A stretch of 37,628 bases of DNA from a bacterium. GTDB taxonomy: Bacteria; Spirochaetota; UBA4802; UBA5550. Made by a program: the position numbers and the translations under genes. Below are positions 23,165 through 32,460 of the stretch, piece after piece. Numbering within the stretch: position 1 is the first letter of the stretch; the number at the start of each line of letters is the position of its first letter. The notes beneath the pieces were generated by a model, which did no database searches, was not told the origin of the DNA, and saw only the letters and a list, made by a program, of their open reading frames with translations. Location: the NCBI GenBank assembly GCA_024224995.1, contig JAAENB010000549.1, positions 1-37,628 on the forward strand, given 5' to 3'.

Positions 23165-23333
23165 GAATAATTAATATTATTATTGGCATTACCAGGAGGA
23201 AGAGCGGATTATTTTTAAGAAATATTCCTAAATTAGCACAATTTGTATTGATTTTTTTCTTTTTTGCTTGAATATTCTTTTAACCCGTATAGACCTTGAG
23301 AAAACTTCAAACTTTTATGAACAGGGAAAAGAT

Positions 23334-24140
23334 ATGGCAATATCAAAAGCGGAAAGAACAGCATATAACCTGGAGATCAAGGATGCCAGGAAAGAAGCGG
23401 AGGAGACGAATAAGCATATTAAGACCCTGCTCGTAAAGAAGAAAAAGGCGGCGAATATAGAAAGCTATTATAATATGGAAATAGCAACATATATGATGGA
23501 TGTTATCTCATTGTATCTGAAGATGAATAGTTTATCTCTGGAAATGCTGGGAATAAAGAATGATAAGTTTTTAACAGAGTCCCGGAAAGATTTTTATAAA
23601 GTAATCCAATTGATGGAAGAGATTGTGGGAGCCGACATAGACCGGACACTCCGTGCCAATAACGAATACCTGGTAAAGATTGATAAGTTTAATCCTGAAC
23701 AGATTCTGCATTATGTCCAGAGGATTCATAAGTTTTTTGTTGAACTGAAAAACGGAATAGGGGGGGATTCCAAGTGGAAATGGTCCTTTGTGGAGCTGCA
23801 GGCCAGGGTTGCCGTAATCACAAAGAATATAACAAATTTTTCGGATTTTGCCAAATTACGGGACCCGCGTACCGAATATTATTATGACAGGCGTGAATTA
23901 ATGCAGTTATGCAAAGATGAACTGGCTGAAGCGGCAAAGCAGTACCGCACAAAGTATGAACTGTCCGGAAAGGCCAGGGATGATCTAAAAAAATCGATAG
24001 AATTGCTTGCTGCACTACGAAAGATCCATGTATTGTTTGGAGAGGACGCAGAAGCAACACGGTTAAAAAATACGATAGACGCAACGAAACAGGCTCTTAA
24101 AGCTGAAGATGAGGCCAAGGATAGCAAGAAAAAGAAGTAG
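23334..24140 (+). CDS. Hypothetical helical protein with Lys-rich tail
   Basis: 268 residues from the ATG at 23334, preceded by CAGGGAAAAG; an upstream in-frame TTG at 23268 has no ribosome site. I do not recognise the family. It has no signal peptide or membrane segment. It is nearly all predicted helix, with a Lys/Glu-rich N-terminal part (AISKAERTAYNLEIKDARKE), a central segment with NPEQILHYVQRIHKFFVELK and SKWKWSFVELQARVAVI, and a tail ending in DSKKKK. The base composition fits its neighbours. It lies between ino1 (divergent) and the hrcA promoter and appears to be a single-gene unit. Confidence 0.65.
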   Translation: MAISKAERTAYNLEIKDARKEAEETNKHIKTLLVKKKKAANIESYYNMEIATYMMDVISLYLKMNSLSLEMLGIKNDKFLTESRKDFYKVIQLMEEIVGADIDRTLRANNEYLVKIDKFNPEQILHYVQRIHKFFVELKNGIGGDSKWKWSFVELQARVAVITKNITNFSDFAKLRDPRTEYYYDRRELMQLCKDELAEAAKQYRTKYELSGKARDDLKKSIELLAALRKIHVLFGEDAEATRLKNTIDATKQALKAEDEAKDSKKKK

Positions 24141-24207
24141 AGGGGTCTCAATTCCTGCCATTTTATGAAGGAAATACCGTAAAAAATTATATTTTTCTAT
24201 TTTGCGC

Positions 24208-24236
24208 TTGACTATTATGCCTTTTTTTATTAATTT
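24208..24236 (+). promoter_or_regulatory. Promoter of the hrcA-grpE-dnaK-dnaJ cluster
   Basis: TTGACT at 24208-24213, 17-nt spacer, TAATTT at 24231-24236. The CIRCE operator begins 4 bp later, covering the start site, as usual for HrcA-controlled genes. Confidence 0.6.
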
Positions 24237-24240
24237 ATTA

Positions 24241-24267
24241 TTAGCACTCGTAAACATTGAGTGCTAA
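24241..24267. promoter_or_regulatory. CIRCE operator (HrcA binding site)
   Basis: TTAGCACTC (24241-24249), 9 nt, GAGTGCTAA (24259-24267): an exact match to the CIRCE consensus. HrcA bound here represses the heat-shock cluster until unfolded protein titrates the GroE chaperonin. Confidence 0.98.
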
Positions 24268-24282
24268 TAGTGAGTTGGTGCA

Positions 24283-24308
24283 GTGAATCAAAAAAGTGAA
24301 TCAAAAAA
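24283..24308 (+). repeat. Tandem 13-bp repeat in the hrcA leader
   Basis: GTGAATCAAAAAA occurs twice in a row (24283-24295, 24296-24308) just before the hrcA ATG at 24322. The interval between CIRCE and the ATG has no Shine-Dalgarno. Confidence 0.7.
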
Positions 24309-24321
24309 AATATAAAATTTT

Positions 24322-25380
24322 ATGACAAATAAGGCTGCAAATGAAAGACCGCTTGATGAGAGAGAAGCGGCAATACTCAGGGCAATAGCTCATGAATATA
24401 TTGTAACGGCAAAACCTGTTGGTTCCCGTTCTTTTGTGCAAAAGTATTCATTTTCTATTTCCCCGGCAACAATGAGGAATATCATGTCCGATCTGGAGGG
24501 GATGGGATTTCTGATGCAGCCTCACACTTCAGCGGGAAGGATCCCTACGGATAAAGGGTACCGGTTTTATGTTGATTCTCTTCTGGATACGTATGAACTT
24601 TCATTGTCAGAGGAGATAAAGATCAAAGAAGAGGAGATGATTAAAAGAGAATTGCAGTTAGACAAGATATTTTCTTCTCTTACAAAGATGCTTTCGCTTG
24701 TGTCGAAGTATGCGGGTGTAATTCTTACTCCGAAACCTGATTTGACAGTTGTAAAGAGGATAGAGCTTGTTCCCCTTGATGGGAATGAGATCTTATTGAT
24801 CCTGGTTGCGAGAACCGGTATGGTAATAACGAAAAAGGTTATAATCTCGGTTACGATCCCGCAGGATGATCTGTATATATTTTCCCGGTATTTGACCGGG
24901 GAATTGTGCGGATACCCGTTATATGAGATCAAGAATAAAATTTTCAACAAACTGAGGAATGACCGGCTTGCGGGAATGAATAAGGATATGGCTCTTGATA
25001 TAGCGGAGCTGGCGTTTAGTGAAAGTGATGAACCGGAGCTTCATATTGATGGAATTGAGAACCTGTTAAAGATCCCGGAGATGGTTGAGAAGGAAAGGCT
25101 GGACAGTCTCTTGCGGATAATTGAAGAGAAGAATGTTTTACGGGACATTCTAAACAGGAACCTGGAAAGAGATGGTGTTTTAACATTAATAGGAAATGAA
25201 ATAGCGCATGCGAAGGTCACCGGCTGCAGCATGGTTACGGCTTCATATAAGATCGGTAATAAGCGGGTTGGAGTTGTTGGAGTGATTGGCCCAACACGGA
25301 TGGATTATGAAAAAGTGGTGCCGCTTATTGATTATACGGGCAGAGTGTTGTCCGATTTGTTGACAAAGATGTCGAAGTGA
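24322..25380 (+). CDS. hrcA: Heat-inducible transcription repressor HrcA
   Basis: 352 residues, normal length. Winged-helix DNA-binding domain at about 10-80: LDEREAAILRAIAHEYIVTA, PVGSRSFVQKYSFSISPATM then RNIMSDLEGMGFLMQPHTSA and GRIPTDKGYRFYVD, all typical of HrcA. The C-terminal GAF-like part has VLTLIGNEI and VGVIGPTRMDYEKVVPLIDY (about 315-335). It represses this operon through the CIRCE site 55 bp upstream, so it is self-controlled. No ribosome site precedes the ATG; translation may be weak or use an A-rich leader, which would suit a repressor. It is first in the conserved order hrcA-grpE-dnaK-dnaJ. Confidence 0.97.
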   Translation: MTNKAANERPLDEREAAILRAIAHEYIVTAKPVGSRSFVQKYSFSISPATMRNIMSDLEGMGFLMQPHTSAGRIPTDKGYRFYVDSLLDTYELSLSEEIKIKEEEMIKRELQLDKIFSSLTKMLSLVSKYAGVILTPKPDLTVVKRIELVPLDGNEILLILVARTGMVITKKVIISVTIPQDDLYIFSRYLTGELCGYPLYEIKNKIFNKLRNDRLAGMNKDMALDIAELAFSESDEPELHIDGIENLLKIPEMVEKERLDSLLRIIEEKNVLRDILNRNLERDGVLTLIGNEIAHAKVTGCSMVTASYKIGNKRVGVVGVIGPTRMDYEKVVPLIDYTGRVLSDLLTKMSK

Positions 25381-25426
25381 TCTTGCATGTGAAAATAGAA
25401 ATGTATTGCGTTTAGAGAGGATAAAA

Positions 25427-26164
25427 ATGAAAAAAGAGACAGTATCAAAGGATGTAGAAGAAAAGGATGATATTGCCGAACCGGTGAATACGGGGGATAG
25501 CAAAGCAGGGGAGGATGAGTCTCTTGAAAAAGAGACGGCCCGGGACAATAAGAACGCCGAAGCAGACGATACGTATGAGGAGGGATCTGTTGATGAGTTA
25601 ACGAAGATTCTTTCCGAAAAGGAGGATGAGGTTTCGAGAGTCAATAAGGAACTGGACTCAATGAAGGATCTGCTTCAGCGAAGACAGGCCGATTTTGAGA
25701 ATTTTAAAAAAAGGACTTTGAAACTCCAGGAAGACTATAAGAAGGTTGCGGTTAAGGATTTTGCTCTTGACATTATAATGATTAATGACGATCTTATAAG
25801 GGCTATAGAAGCATCATCTAATATCAATAAAGAAGAGTCTGGCGAAACAGTTCATGATTCCTTTGCTGAAGGTGTTTCAATGATATCAAAGAGAATTGAA
25901 GAGACGTTGGGCAAATACGGTATTGTTGAGATTGAAGCTGCGGAGCAGGAGTTTGATCCCAATTTTCATGAAGCCGTAGAAATAGAGGCAATTGATTCGG
26001 TTTCGGTTGATACGGTAACAAAGGTGTATCAGAAAGGATTCAGGATTGAAGACCTGGTGGTGCGAAGTGCGAAGGTGAGAGTAGCGAAGCCCATGTCGCA
26101 GGCTCCACCGGTAGAGAGTGAAACTCCTGCCGAAGAAGAGGAAAAGGCAGGGGAGGAAAATTAG
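25427..26164 (+). CDS. grpE: Nucleotide exchange factor GrpE
   Basis: 245 residues from the ATG at 25427, preceded by GAGAGGAT; the frame is open from a TTG at 25406 without its own ribosome site. It releases ADP from DnaK. The first about 70 residues are highly acidic and disordered-looking, longer than in many GrpE proteins. A long coiled-coil helix follows (SEKEDEVSRVNKELDSMKDL), then RRQADFENFKKRTLKLQEDY, and the C-terminal beta domain with FDPNFHEAVEIE and GFRIEDLVVRSAKVRVAKP, the family signature. A Pro/Glu-rich tail ends the protein. It sits 46 bp after hrcA in the same operon. Confidence 0.96.
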   Translation: MKKETVSKDVEEKDDIAEPVNTGDSKAGEDESLEKETARDNKNAEADDTYEEGSVDELTKILSEKEDEVSRVNKELDSMKDLLQRRQADFENFKKRTLKLQEDYKKVAVKDFALDIIMINDDLIRAIEASSNINKEESGETVHDSFAEGVSMISKRIEETLGKYGIVEIEAAEQEFDPNFHEAVEIEAIDSVSVDTVTKVYQKGFRIEDLVVRSAKVRVAKPMSQAPPVESETPAEEEEKAGEEN

Positions 26165-26176
26165 AAGTATTTAATA

Positions 26177-26191
26177 CCTCTCAGTGAGAGG
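26177..26191 (+). other. Small hairpin between grpE and dnaK
   Basis: CCTCTC (26177-26182) pairs with GAGAGG (26186-26191) around 3 nt, without a T-run. It may mark an mRNA processing or stability site that raises dnaK relative to grpE. Confidence 0.4.
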
Positions 26192-26256
26192 GAATGAATT
26201 AGAATAAATCAGATTTTTGAAAATTAATCTTTAAAATCGAGAAAGGAGCTTAACAA

Positions 26257-28206
26257 ATGAGTAAAATTATTGGCATAGACCTTGGAACAACAAATTCTTG
26301 TGTAGCAGTAATGACCGGAGGGGAGCCGACAGTTATATCAAATTCCGAGGGGCAAAGAACTACCCCGTCAATTGTTGCATATACAGAAAAAGGAGAGAGA
26401 CTGGTTGGGCAGGTAGCAAAGAACCAGATAATTACCAACCCGGAAAATACCATACGATCGGCAAAACGGTTTATGGGGCGCAGGTATAACGAGATTGATA
26501 GTGAGATCAAGATGGTACCCTATAATATCTTTGATGACTCAAAAGGCGGGATTACCATTAAAACTATTGCCGGAGATTTTTCTCCGCAGGAAATATCGGC
26601 ACGGGTTTTACAGAAGATGAAGCAAACCGCGGAGGATTTTCTCGGAGAGACTATTTCCAAAGCGGTAATTACGGTTCCTGCTTATTTTAATGACGCCCAG
26701 CGTCAGGCTACTAAAGATGCCGGAAAAATCGCCGGGCTTGAGGTTGAAAGGATCATCAATGAGCCAACAGCGGCAGCACTGGCATATGGCCTTGACAAAG
26801 CAAAAGAGAATGAAAAGATCGCGGTATATGACCTTGGCGGCGGAACCTTTGACGTTTCTATTCTTGAATTAGGAGACGGAGTATTTGAGGTTAAGTCTAC
26901 TAATGGAAATACACATCTTGGTGGTGATGATTTCGACCAGAGAATTATGGAATGGCTTATTGATGAGTTTAAAAAGCAGACCGGAATTGATGTATCAGCC
27001 GATAAAATGGCTCTTCAGCGATTAAAAGAAGCCGCAGAAAAGGCCAAGATTGAGCTTTCAAGCAAACTCCAGACAGAAGTGAATATACCGTTCTTAACCG
27101 CGGATCAGAACGGACCCAAACACCTTGTTATCACCCTTACCCGGTCCAAATTTGAGCAGTTGGTTGAAGACCAGATTGAATCAACCAAAAATCCATGTTT
27201 AAGCGCCCTTAATGACTCAGGATTAACTCCCGGAGATATTGATGAGGTTATTCTTGTTGGTGGTTCCACACGGATTCCGGCAGTACAGGAACTGGTTAAG
27301 CGGGTATTCGGAAAAGAGCCTCACAAAGGCGTAAACCCCGATGAAGTAGTTGCTATTGGAGCTGCCATTCAGGGCGGGGTTCTTGCAGGAGATGTTCATG
27401 ATGTTCTGCTTCTTGATGTAACTCCTCTTTCTCTTGGAATTGAGACCCTTGGCGGCGTTATGACCAAGCTGATTGAACGGAATACAACTATCCCTACAAA
27501 GAAAAGCCAGGTCTTTTCAACAGCAGCCGACAACCAGCCTGCGGTATCCATACATGTTCTCCAGGGAGAGCGGGAGTTGTCGTCCCAGAACCGGACTCTT
27601 GGCAGATTTGATCTTACGGATCTTCCGCCTGCACCGCGGGGAGTTCCCCAGGTAGAGGTAACCTTTGATATAGACGCGAATGGAATTGTTCATGTATCGG
27701 CAAAGGATCTTGGAACCGGCAAGGAACAGAAAATACGGATAGAATCATCGAGCGGACTTTCAGATGATGAAATAAACAATATGGTTAAGGACGCGGAGCT
27801 TCACGCGGAAGAGGATAAAAAAGAAAAAGAGCTCATTGAAATTAAAAATGAATGCGATACGTTTATTTATTCTCTTGAGAAGATGCTGAACGAAAATGCC
27901 GACAAAGTTGAACCGGGAGAAAAAGAGGGAATTGAAGCTGAGGTTGCTAATCTTAAAAAGGCTGTGGAAACGAATAACCTGGAAGCAATAAAAGAAGCAA
28001 AGAGCAAGCTGGAGCAGGCTTCACATAAGTTTGCCGAAAGGATCTACAATGAATCAGCACAGCAGCAGCAGCAATCGGCTCCGGGCGGCGGACCAGCCGG
28101 TGAAGGAGCGGAAACAGCTGAACAACCGGGTGAAGATGCTCAAGCCGGGGGAGAGAAAGTTTATGATGCGGATTATGAAGTTGTTGATGAGGAAGAAAAA
28201 AACTAA
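26257..28206 (+). CDS. dnaK: Chaperone protein DnaK (Hsp70)
   Basis: 649 residues, normal length. ATP-driven chaperone of the cytoplasm that works with DnaJ and GrpE of the same cluster. N-terminal ATPase: [14 protein letters not shown] (5-18), [50 protein letters not shown] and [14 protein letters not shown]. The linker and substrate domain have [20 protein letters not shown] and [18 protein letters not shown]. The tail is Gln/Gly-rich and ends [10 protein letters not shown], the acidic terminus of bacterial DnaK. AAAGGAG lies just before the ATG. No truncation or missing residue was seen. Confidence 0.99.
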   Translation: MSKIIGIDLGTTNSCVAVMTGGEPTVISNSEGQRTTPSIVAYTEKGERLVGQVAKNQIITNPENTIRSAKRFMGRRYNEIDSEIKMVPYNIFDDSKGGITIKTIAGDFSPQEISARVLQKMKQTAEDFLGETISKAVITVPAYFNDAQRQATKDAGKIAGLEVERIINEPTAAALAYGLDKAKENEKIAVYDLGGGTFDVSILELGDGVFEVKSTNGNTHLGGDDFDQRIMEWLIDEFKKQTGIDVSADKMALQRLKEAAEKAKIELSSKLQTEVNIPFLTADQNGPKHLVITLTRSKFEQLVEDQIESTKNPCLSALNDSGLTPGDIDEVILVGGSTRIPAVQELVKRVFGKEPHKGVNPDEVVAIGAAIQGGVLAGDVHDVLLLDVTPLSLGIETLGGVMTKLIERNTTIPTKKSQVFSTAADNQPAVSIHVLQGERELSSQNRTLGRFDLTDLPPAPRGVPQVEVTFDIDANGIVHVSAKDLGTGKEQKIRIESSSGLSDDEINNMVKDAELHAEEDKKEKELIEIKNECDTFIYSLEKMLNENADKVEPGEKEGIEAEVANLKKAVETNNLEAIKEAKSKLEQASHKFAERIYNESAQQQQQSAPGGGPAGEGAETAEQPGEDAQAGGEKVYDADYEVVDEEEKN

Positions 28207-28216
28207 TTTATGCGGG

Positions 28217-28236
28217 GGGCACGGTATACCGTGCCC
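28217..28236. repeat. Palindrome GGGCACGGTA / TACCGTGCCC (family member 2)
   Basis: A perfect 20-bp palindrome in the dnaK-dnaJ gap, 10 bp after the dnaK stop. It shares GGGCACGG and CCGTGCCC with 8985-9030 and nearly with 31096-31113, but the four central bases differ. Confidence 0.85.
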
Positions 28237-28262
28237 ATATTTTACCAAACGAGGAGTGAACA

Positions 28263-29366
28263 TTGGCAAAACGAGATTATTATGAAATTCTGGGTGTGTC
28301 AAAAAATGCCAATGAGCAGGAGATAAAACAGGCGTATCGAAAGCTGGCATTAAAATATCATCCGGACAAGAACAAAGGGAATGCTGAAGCGGAAGATAAA
28401 TTCAAAGAAGCAACAGAAGCCTATGAGATATTGCGAGATCCAAAGAAACGGGCGACCTATGATAAATTTGGTCATGAGGGATTAAGCGGTTTTGACGGTT
28501 TTGGGCGTGGTGCAGCTTCCGATTTTGCCGATATATTTGGAGATTTTGATCTCAGTGATATATTTGAAGGATTTTTTGGAAATTCAACCGGAGGCAGGCG
28601 TTCCAAAAGGGCTCGAAGGGGAGCAGATCTGCAATATGATCTGTTGATAGAACTGGAAGAGGCGGCATCGGGAAAAGAAGCCCATTTAGAGATTCCACGA
28701 AATGAAGCATGTGATACCTGTAATGGGACCGGCTCAAAAAGCGGAACAAAACCGGCGGTATGTCCCGTATGTAACGGAACAGGCCATGTTCGGCAAACCC
28801 AGGGATTTTTCTCTATAACCCAGACATGTTATAAGTGCCGGGGATCGGGGAAAATAATCGCCTCTCCATGCAGGAGCTGCAGCGGAAGCGGGCTTAAGGT
28901 TAAAAAGAGAACCATTACAGTGAAAGTACCGGCAGGAGTTGAATCGGGTTCACGGTTGAAAATAAGCGGTGAAGGAGAACAGGGACCAAACGGAGGCCAG
29001 AGTGGAGATCTCTACGTGGTTATGCATGTGAAAAAACACCCCTATTTTGAACGGCATGGAAATGATATTATTAGCATTGTTGATGTTTCTTTTCCAATGG
29101 CGTGCCTGGGAGGAGAGATCGAAGTTCCCACAATTTCGGGAAGTAAAGCAAAGATGAAAATCCCCCCGGGAACTGAAAACGGACAGGTTTTTCGGTTAAA
29201 AGGGAATGGCATCCCATACCTTGGTTCTTACGGAAAAGGGGATCAACATGTGAAGATGAATATTAAGGTGCCGAAAAAGTTATCACCCCGGCAGAAGGAA
29301 CTGCTTAAAGAATTTTCACAACTGGACGGAGAGGATGTAGGTTCTTCTAACAGGGATTTCTATTAG
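28263..29366 (+). CDS. dnaJ: Chaperone protein DnaJ (Hsp40)
   Basis: 367 residues with a TTG start at 28263, fixed by GAGGAG about 8 nt upstream and the family N-terminus [15 protein letters not shown]. It stimulates the DnaK ATPase and holds unfolded clients. J domain 1-70 with HPD at 33-35; a Gly/Phe-rich region ([20 protein letters not shown]); a zinc-finger region at about 150-210 with four CxxCxGxG repeats ([32 protein letters not shown]); then the client-binding domains, with [21 protein letters not shown]. It is complete. It is the last chaperone gene of the operon; the palindrome at 28217-28236 lies between it and dnaK. Confidence 0.98.
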   Translation: MAKRDYYEILGVSKNANEQEIKQAYRKLALKYHPDKNKGNAEAEDKFKEATEAYEILRDPKKRATYDKFGHEGLSGFDGFGRGAASDFADIFGDFDLSDIFEGFFGNSTGGRRSKRARRGADLQYDLLIELEEAASGKEAHLEIPRNEACDTCNGTGSKSGTKPAVCPVCNGTGHVRQTQGFFSITQTCYKCRGSGKIIASPCRSCSGSGLKVKKRTITVKVPAGVESGSRLKISGEGEQGPNGGQSGDLYVVMHVKKHPYFERHGNDIISIVDVSFPMACLGGEIEVPTISGSKAKMKIPPGTENGQVFRLKGNGIPYLGSYGKGDQHVKMNIKVPKKLSPRQKELLKEFSQLDGEDVGSSNRDFY

Positions 29367-29370
29367 AATT

Positions 29371-29423
29371 TGGGGACCGGAGAATTACGGATTAGTTCGC
29401 CGGCTCCCGCATCATTTTTTTTA
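29371..29423 (+). terminator. Possible weak terminator after dnaJ
   Basis: GGGGACCGG (29371-29379 region) can pair imperfectly with CCGGCTCCC near 29400-29408, followed by GCATCA and eight Ts at 29415-29422. Two mismatches in the stem. Confidence 0.35.
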
Positions 29424-29448
29424 TAATTATACAAAATGGAGATTTATT

Positions 29449-29784
29449 ATGTTGCCAATAGTTGATTATGGTAGTATCGCGATTGTTGTTCCCCAGGTTA
29501 CGGCAGTAGGAAGTGTTATTGATGATACCGACAGGAAGGGGTTTGAGGTTTTTCTTTCGGGAATGGATGAGCCTTTAATCGTTGGATTTGATAATTTAGA
29601 GGAAGCTGAAGAGTCAAGAAATGAATTGATCGCTATCATTGCACAATATCATTACGCAAAGGAACTGGGACCTGATTTTGAACTGGGCGATGTTCTTAAT
29701 GTGTTTGAAGAAGGCGAAGACGATGAAGAGATGGGTGAAGAGGATTTTGATTATAACGACGAACCGGAGAAAAAAGAGCATTAA
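29449..29784 (+). CDS. Hypothetical acidic protein
   Basis: 111 residues, ATG behind TGGAG. I do not recognise the family. The first about 80 residues look like a small alpha/beta domain: two strand-like segments (SIAIVVPQVTAVGSVID and GFEVFLSGMDEPLIVGFD) and a helix with EEAEESRNELIAIIAQYHYA. The arrangement strand-G-x4-L-x-F-x-x-x-EEA-x3-R resembles the PH-like or host-factor-like small domains that measure a segment by a helix. The last about 30 residues are almost all Asp/Glu, ending in KKEH. No signal peptide. It lies between dnaJ and tyrS on the same strand with 76 bp to tyrS, so it may be transcribed with either. Confidence 0.6.
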   Translation: MLPIVDYGSIAIVVPQVTAVGSVIDDTDRKGFEVFLSGMDEPLIVGFDNLEEAEESRNELIAIIAQYHYAKELGPDFELGDVLNVFEEGEDDEEMGEEDFDYNDEPEKKEH

Positions 29785-29860
29785 AAACAGGTTCAAGGGA
29801 AAAGGTGCAAGGAGCAGGTTTAGTCTGCTTGCTTGAGAAAATACAGGCGGAAAGATAAAA

Positions 29861-31075
29861 ATGATTAAGAATGATTATGAATTATTGGCAAGAGGGGTAG
29901 AGGAGATTATCCCTGAAGAGGAGTTTAAAAAAAGGCTGGAAAAATCGGAAAAGGAGAATAAACCTCTTATAATAAAAGCAGGATTTGATCCCACCGCTCC
30001 GGATATCCACCTTGGCCATACAGTACTGCTCAGAAAAATGAAGCATTTCCAGGATATGGGCCATACGGTGGTCTTTCTTATTGGTGATTTTACCGGTATG
30101 ATCGGAGATCCTACGGGTAAATCGGAAACCCGGAAGCAATTGACCAGGGAAGAAGTGCTGGAGAATGCCGAAACATATAAAAAACAGGTTTTTAAAATAC
30201 TCGATAAGGAAAAAACTGTTATAGAATTTAATTCACGCTGGTGCAGCGGCATGAATTTTGGAGAGGTTCTGGAGCTTACCTCCAGGTACAATGTTGCCCG
30301 TATGCTGGAGCGTGACGATTTTTCCAAAAGGTATAAAACAGGAAAATCAATCTCTATTCTTGAGTTTATGTATCCCCTTGTACAGGGTTATGATTCCGTA
30401 GCACTTAAGGCCGATGTTGAGCTGGGCGGTACGGATCAGAAGTTTAATTTACTGGTGGGAAGAGATCTGCAGAAGGAATACGGCCAGGAACCTCAGTCTG
30501 TAATAACACTGCCCCTGCTTGTAGGGCTCGACGGAACCCAGAAAATGAGTAAATCCCTGAACAATTACATTGGCATTGATGAGTCTCCAAAAGAGATTTT
30601 CGGCAAGGTTATGTCCGTATCCGATGAATTGATGTACCTTTATTATGAGCTCGTGACGGATTTGCCCATGGAAGAAGTTGCGGCATTAAAGAGCGCTGTT
30701 GCTGATGGTACGCAGCATCCAAGAGACGTAAAAGTTAAATTGGGTAAGGAAATATGCGCCCAATTTTACGACCGGGAAACAGCCGATAAGGCAGAAACCG
30801 AGTTTAACCGGATCTTTGTTAAAAAAGATATTCCCGATGATATTCCGGATTTCGCAATTCCCGAAGCTGAAATAGCAGACGGAAAGATCTGGATCGTAAA
30901 GGTATTGGTCCTTACGGGTATGGCCAAATCCAATGGTGAAGCCAGGCGGCTTATCAAAGGAGGCGGAGTCTCTTTTAAAGGAGAAAAAATCTTAGACGGA
31001 GACCTTGAACTGGCTGTTCCAATTGAAGGTATGCTAAAAGTGGGAAAAAGACGGTTTGTGAATATTACCGGATAG
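29861..31075 (+). CDS. tyrS: Tyrosyl-tRNA synthetase
   Basis: 404 residues, normal length. Class I synthetase that charges tRNA-Tyr. The HIGH motif appears as HLGH (50-53) in [16 protein letters not shown], the KMSKS loop as KMSKS (228-232), and the tyrosine pocket region has [22 protein letters not shown]-terminal S4 RNA-binding domain starts near 340: [20 protein letters not shown]. The sequence resembles the type II TyrS group ([12 protein letters not shown]). All catalytic motifs are intact. Ribosome site GGAAAG just upstream. It is followed at 31090-31120 by a palindromic repeat that may end transcription. Confidence 0.97.
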   Translation: MIKNDYELLARGVEEIIPEEEFKKRLEKSEKENKPLIIKAGFDPTAPDIHLGHTVLLRKMKHFQDMGHTVVFLIGDFTGMIGDPTGKSETRKQLTREEVLENAETYKKQVFKILDKEKTVIEFNSRWCSGMNFGEVLELTSRYNVARMLERDDFSKRYKTGKSISILEFMYPLVQGYDSVALKADVELGGTDQKFNLLVGRDLQKEYGQEPQSVITLPLLVGLDGTQKMSKSLNNYIGIDESPKEIFGKVMSVSDELMYLYYELVTDLPMEEVAALKSAVADGTQHPRDVKVKLGKEICAQFYDRETADKAETEFNRIFVKKDIPDDIPDFAIPEAEIADGKIWIVKVLVLTGMAKSNGEARRLIKGGGVSFKGEKILDGDLELAVPIEGMLKVGKRRFVNITG

Positions 31076-31089
31076 AATGATAAAATGTT

Positions 31090-31120
31090 CAACAGGGCAC
31101 GGAATTCCGTGCCTTTGTTG
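31090..31120. repeat. Palindrome GGCACGGAA / TTCCGTGCC (family member 3), possible terminator of tyrS
   Basis: A perfect 18-bp palindrome at 31096-31113, extended by CAACA (31090-31094) and TGTTG (31116-31120) with small mismatches. It starts 15 bp after the tyrS stop. Only three Ts follow the inner stem, so the terminator role is modest. Confidence 0.75.
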
Positions 31121-31186
31121 TTTCCGGCTAAAGGCGGGATTTTTTATGGTAATAAATAAAAAAAACGTAACAAAACCAGGTGGTTC

Positions 31187-31780
31187 ATGTCAGATAAAAG
31201 TGAAGTGAAAAATGGTGATATTGACTTAGAGGTTATAGATAGGGTCCTGGCGGGCAATACGGAAGCATTTTCCGATATTATTGAACGGTACCAGGAAATG
31301 ACATTCCGGTATGTTTATGCCCAGTTTCATAATTATGATGATGCCCTTGATATTACCCAGGAGATATTCATAATGGCTATCAATGCCTTAGCAACATTTA
31401 GAAGAGAGTCAAAGTTTTCCACATGGCTGTATAGCATTATGGTAAACTATTGCAAGAATTACCGGAAAAAGAAGAACCGGTATTCTGTTGTCTCCCTGAA
31501 TATTGTTAAAGGTGAAGAAGAGTTCGACATTCAGCTGCCCGATCACCGGGAAAATCCCGAGGCAGACGTGATTACTCAGGACTCATTGCGGATAGTCAAA
31601 GAAGAGATAAACAAGCTTCCCGATGATTATAGAGAGATCTTATTGATGCGAGATGTAGAAGGTCTTTCGTATAACGAGATTGCGGATATTTTGCTTATCA
31701 AGCTGAACAATGTAAAAGTACGTATCCATCGGGGACGGGAACTTTTAAAAAACAGGTTATCTGACAGGGGACTAATATGA
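31187..31780 (+). CDS. ECF-type RNA polymerase sigma factor
   Basis: 197 residues. Region 2 at about 25-95: AFSDIIERYQEMTFRYVYAQ, DALDITQEIFIMAINALATF and RRESKFSTWLYSIMVNYCKN, the core-binding and -10-recognition helices. Region 4 at about 130-190: LPDDYREILLMRDVEGLSYN and EIADILLIKLNNVKVRIHRGR, the -35-recognition helix-turn-helix. Sizes and absence of regions 1 and 3 fit the ECF group. The stop overlaps the start of the next gene by 4 nt (ATGA), so it is translationally coupled to its anti-sigma factor. The upstream leader has AGGTGG as ribosome site. The signal is unknown; such pairs usually respond to envelope or oxidative stress. Confidence 0.95.
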   Translation: MSDKSEVKNGDIDLEVIDRVLAGNTEAFSDIIERYQEMTFRYVYAQFHNYDDALDITQEIFIMAINALATFRRESKFSTWLYSIMVNYCKNYRKKKNRYSVVSLNIVKGEEEFDIQLPDHRENPEADVITQDSLRIVKEEINKLPDDYREILLMRDVEGLSYNEIADILLIKLNNVKVRIHRGRELLKNRLSDRGLI

Positions 31781-32454
31781 AAAATGAACATATTCCGTTT
31801 GACATGCTTTCGGACCTATATGACGGTCTTATTGCTACGGAGGAGGAAAAGGAAACGCTGCTGGATCATATCGATTCCTGTCCCGTATGCCGGTTGGAAT
31901 ATGAGAAATTGCGTAAAACCATAAGCCTTATGGCGGAATTGCGGAAAGAAGAATTTGATCTGCGGGAGCTTTCTACCAATACCATTGCCCTGCAAAAACA
32001 CCGTGCAAGAAGACGGGCATTTATGAAGGCCATGCCTGCAATTGCCGCGTCACTCCTTATTGTGTTTGGTGGTTACTGGATGACCACCCGGGATCCGGGC
32101 GGCTCAAACAGCATCACTATTACGGACCCGAGAGGTCAAATGGGTAATACCGAGAAGATTGTTACCATTGTACGGGATCAAAAAGGCAAGATTGTGAAAC
32201 TTACTGATGCCTATGTTGAAGGTGAGATTGAGCTGAAAAAATTCATGAAATTACGCAGAGGCCTGGGGCATAAAGGTTTTCAAAAGGTAAATTACAGGAT
32301 CTCAACCGGCTCGGGACCAGCTGCCGGGGGACAGAAGCATATCTGGCGGAAGGGTATTGAAAATGTGGGAGCAGGGGATATTCCTCCCGGGAACCAGGTA
32401 AGTTCTCCTACGGGGAGTCAGAAAAAATATATCAGGTTCAGGGTGTACAAATAG
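31777..32454 (+). CDS. Anti-sigma factor, zinc-finger type, single-pass membrane protein
   Basis: 225 residues. The cytoplasmic N-terminal part has LLDHIDSCPVCRLEY with His31, Cys35 and Cys38, the H-x3-C-x2-C of zf-HC2 anti-sigma domains that bind ECF sigma factors and may sense oxidation. One membrane helix follows at about 84-103 (MPAIAASLLIVFGGYWM). The remaining about 120 residues would lie outside the inner membrane: a Gly/Lys-rich region with IVTIVRDQKGKIVKLTDAYV then EGEIELKKFMKLRRGLGHKG, with no recognised domain. The ATG is inside the sigma-factor stop (overlap 31777-31780), a classical sigma/anti-sigma pair. Confidence 0.88.
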   Translation: MKNEHIPFDMLSDLYDGLIATEEEKETLLDHIDSCPVCRLEYEKLRKTISLMAELRKEEFDLRELSTNTIALQKHRARRRAFMKAMPAIAASLLIVFGGYWMTTRDPGGSNSITITDPRGQMGNTEKIVTIVRDQKGKIVKLTDAYVEGEIELKKFMKLRRGLGHKGFQKVNYRISTGSGPAAGGQKHIWRKGIENVGAGDIPPGNQVSSPTGSQKKYIRFRVYK

Positions 32455-32460
32455 CACAGT

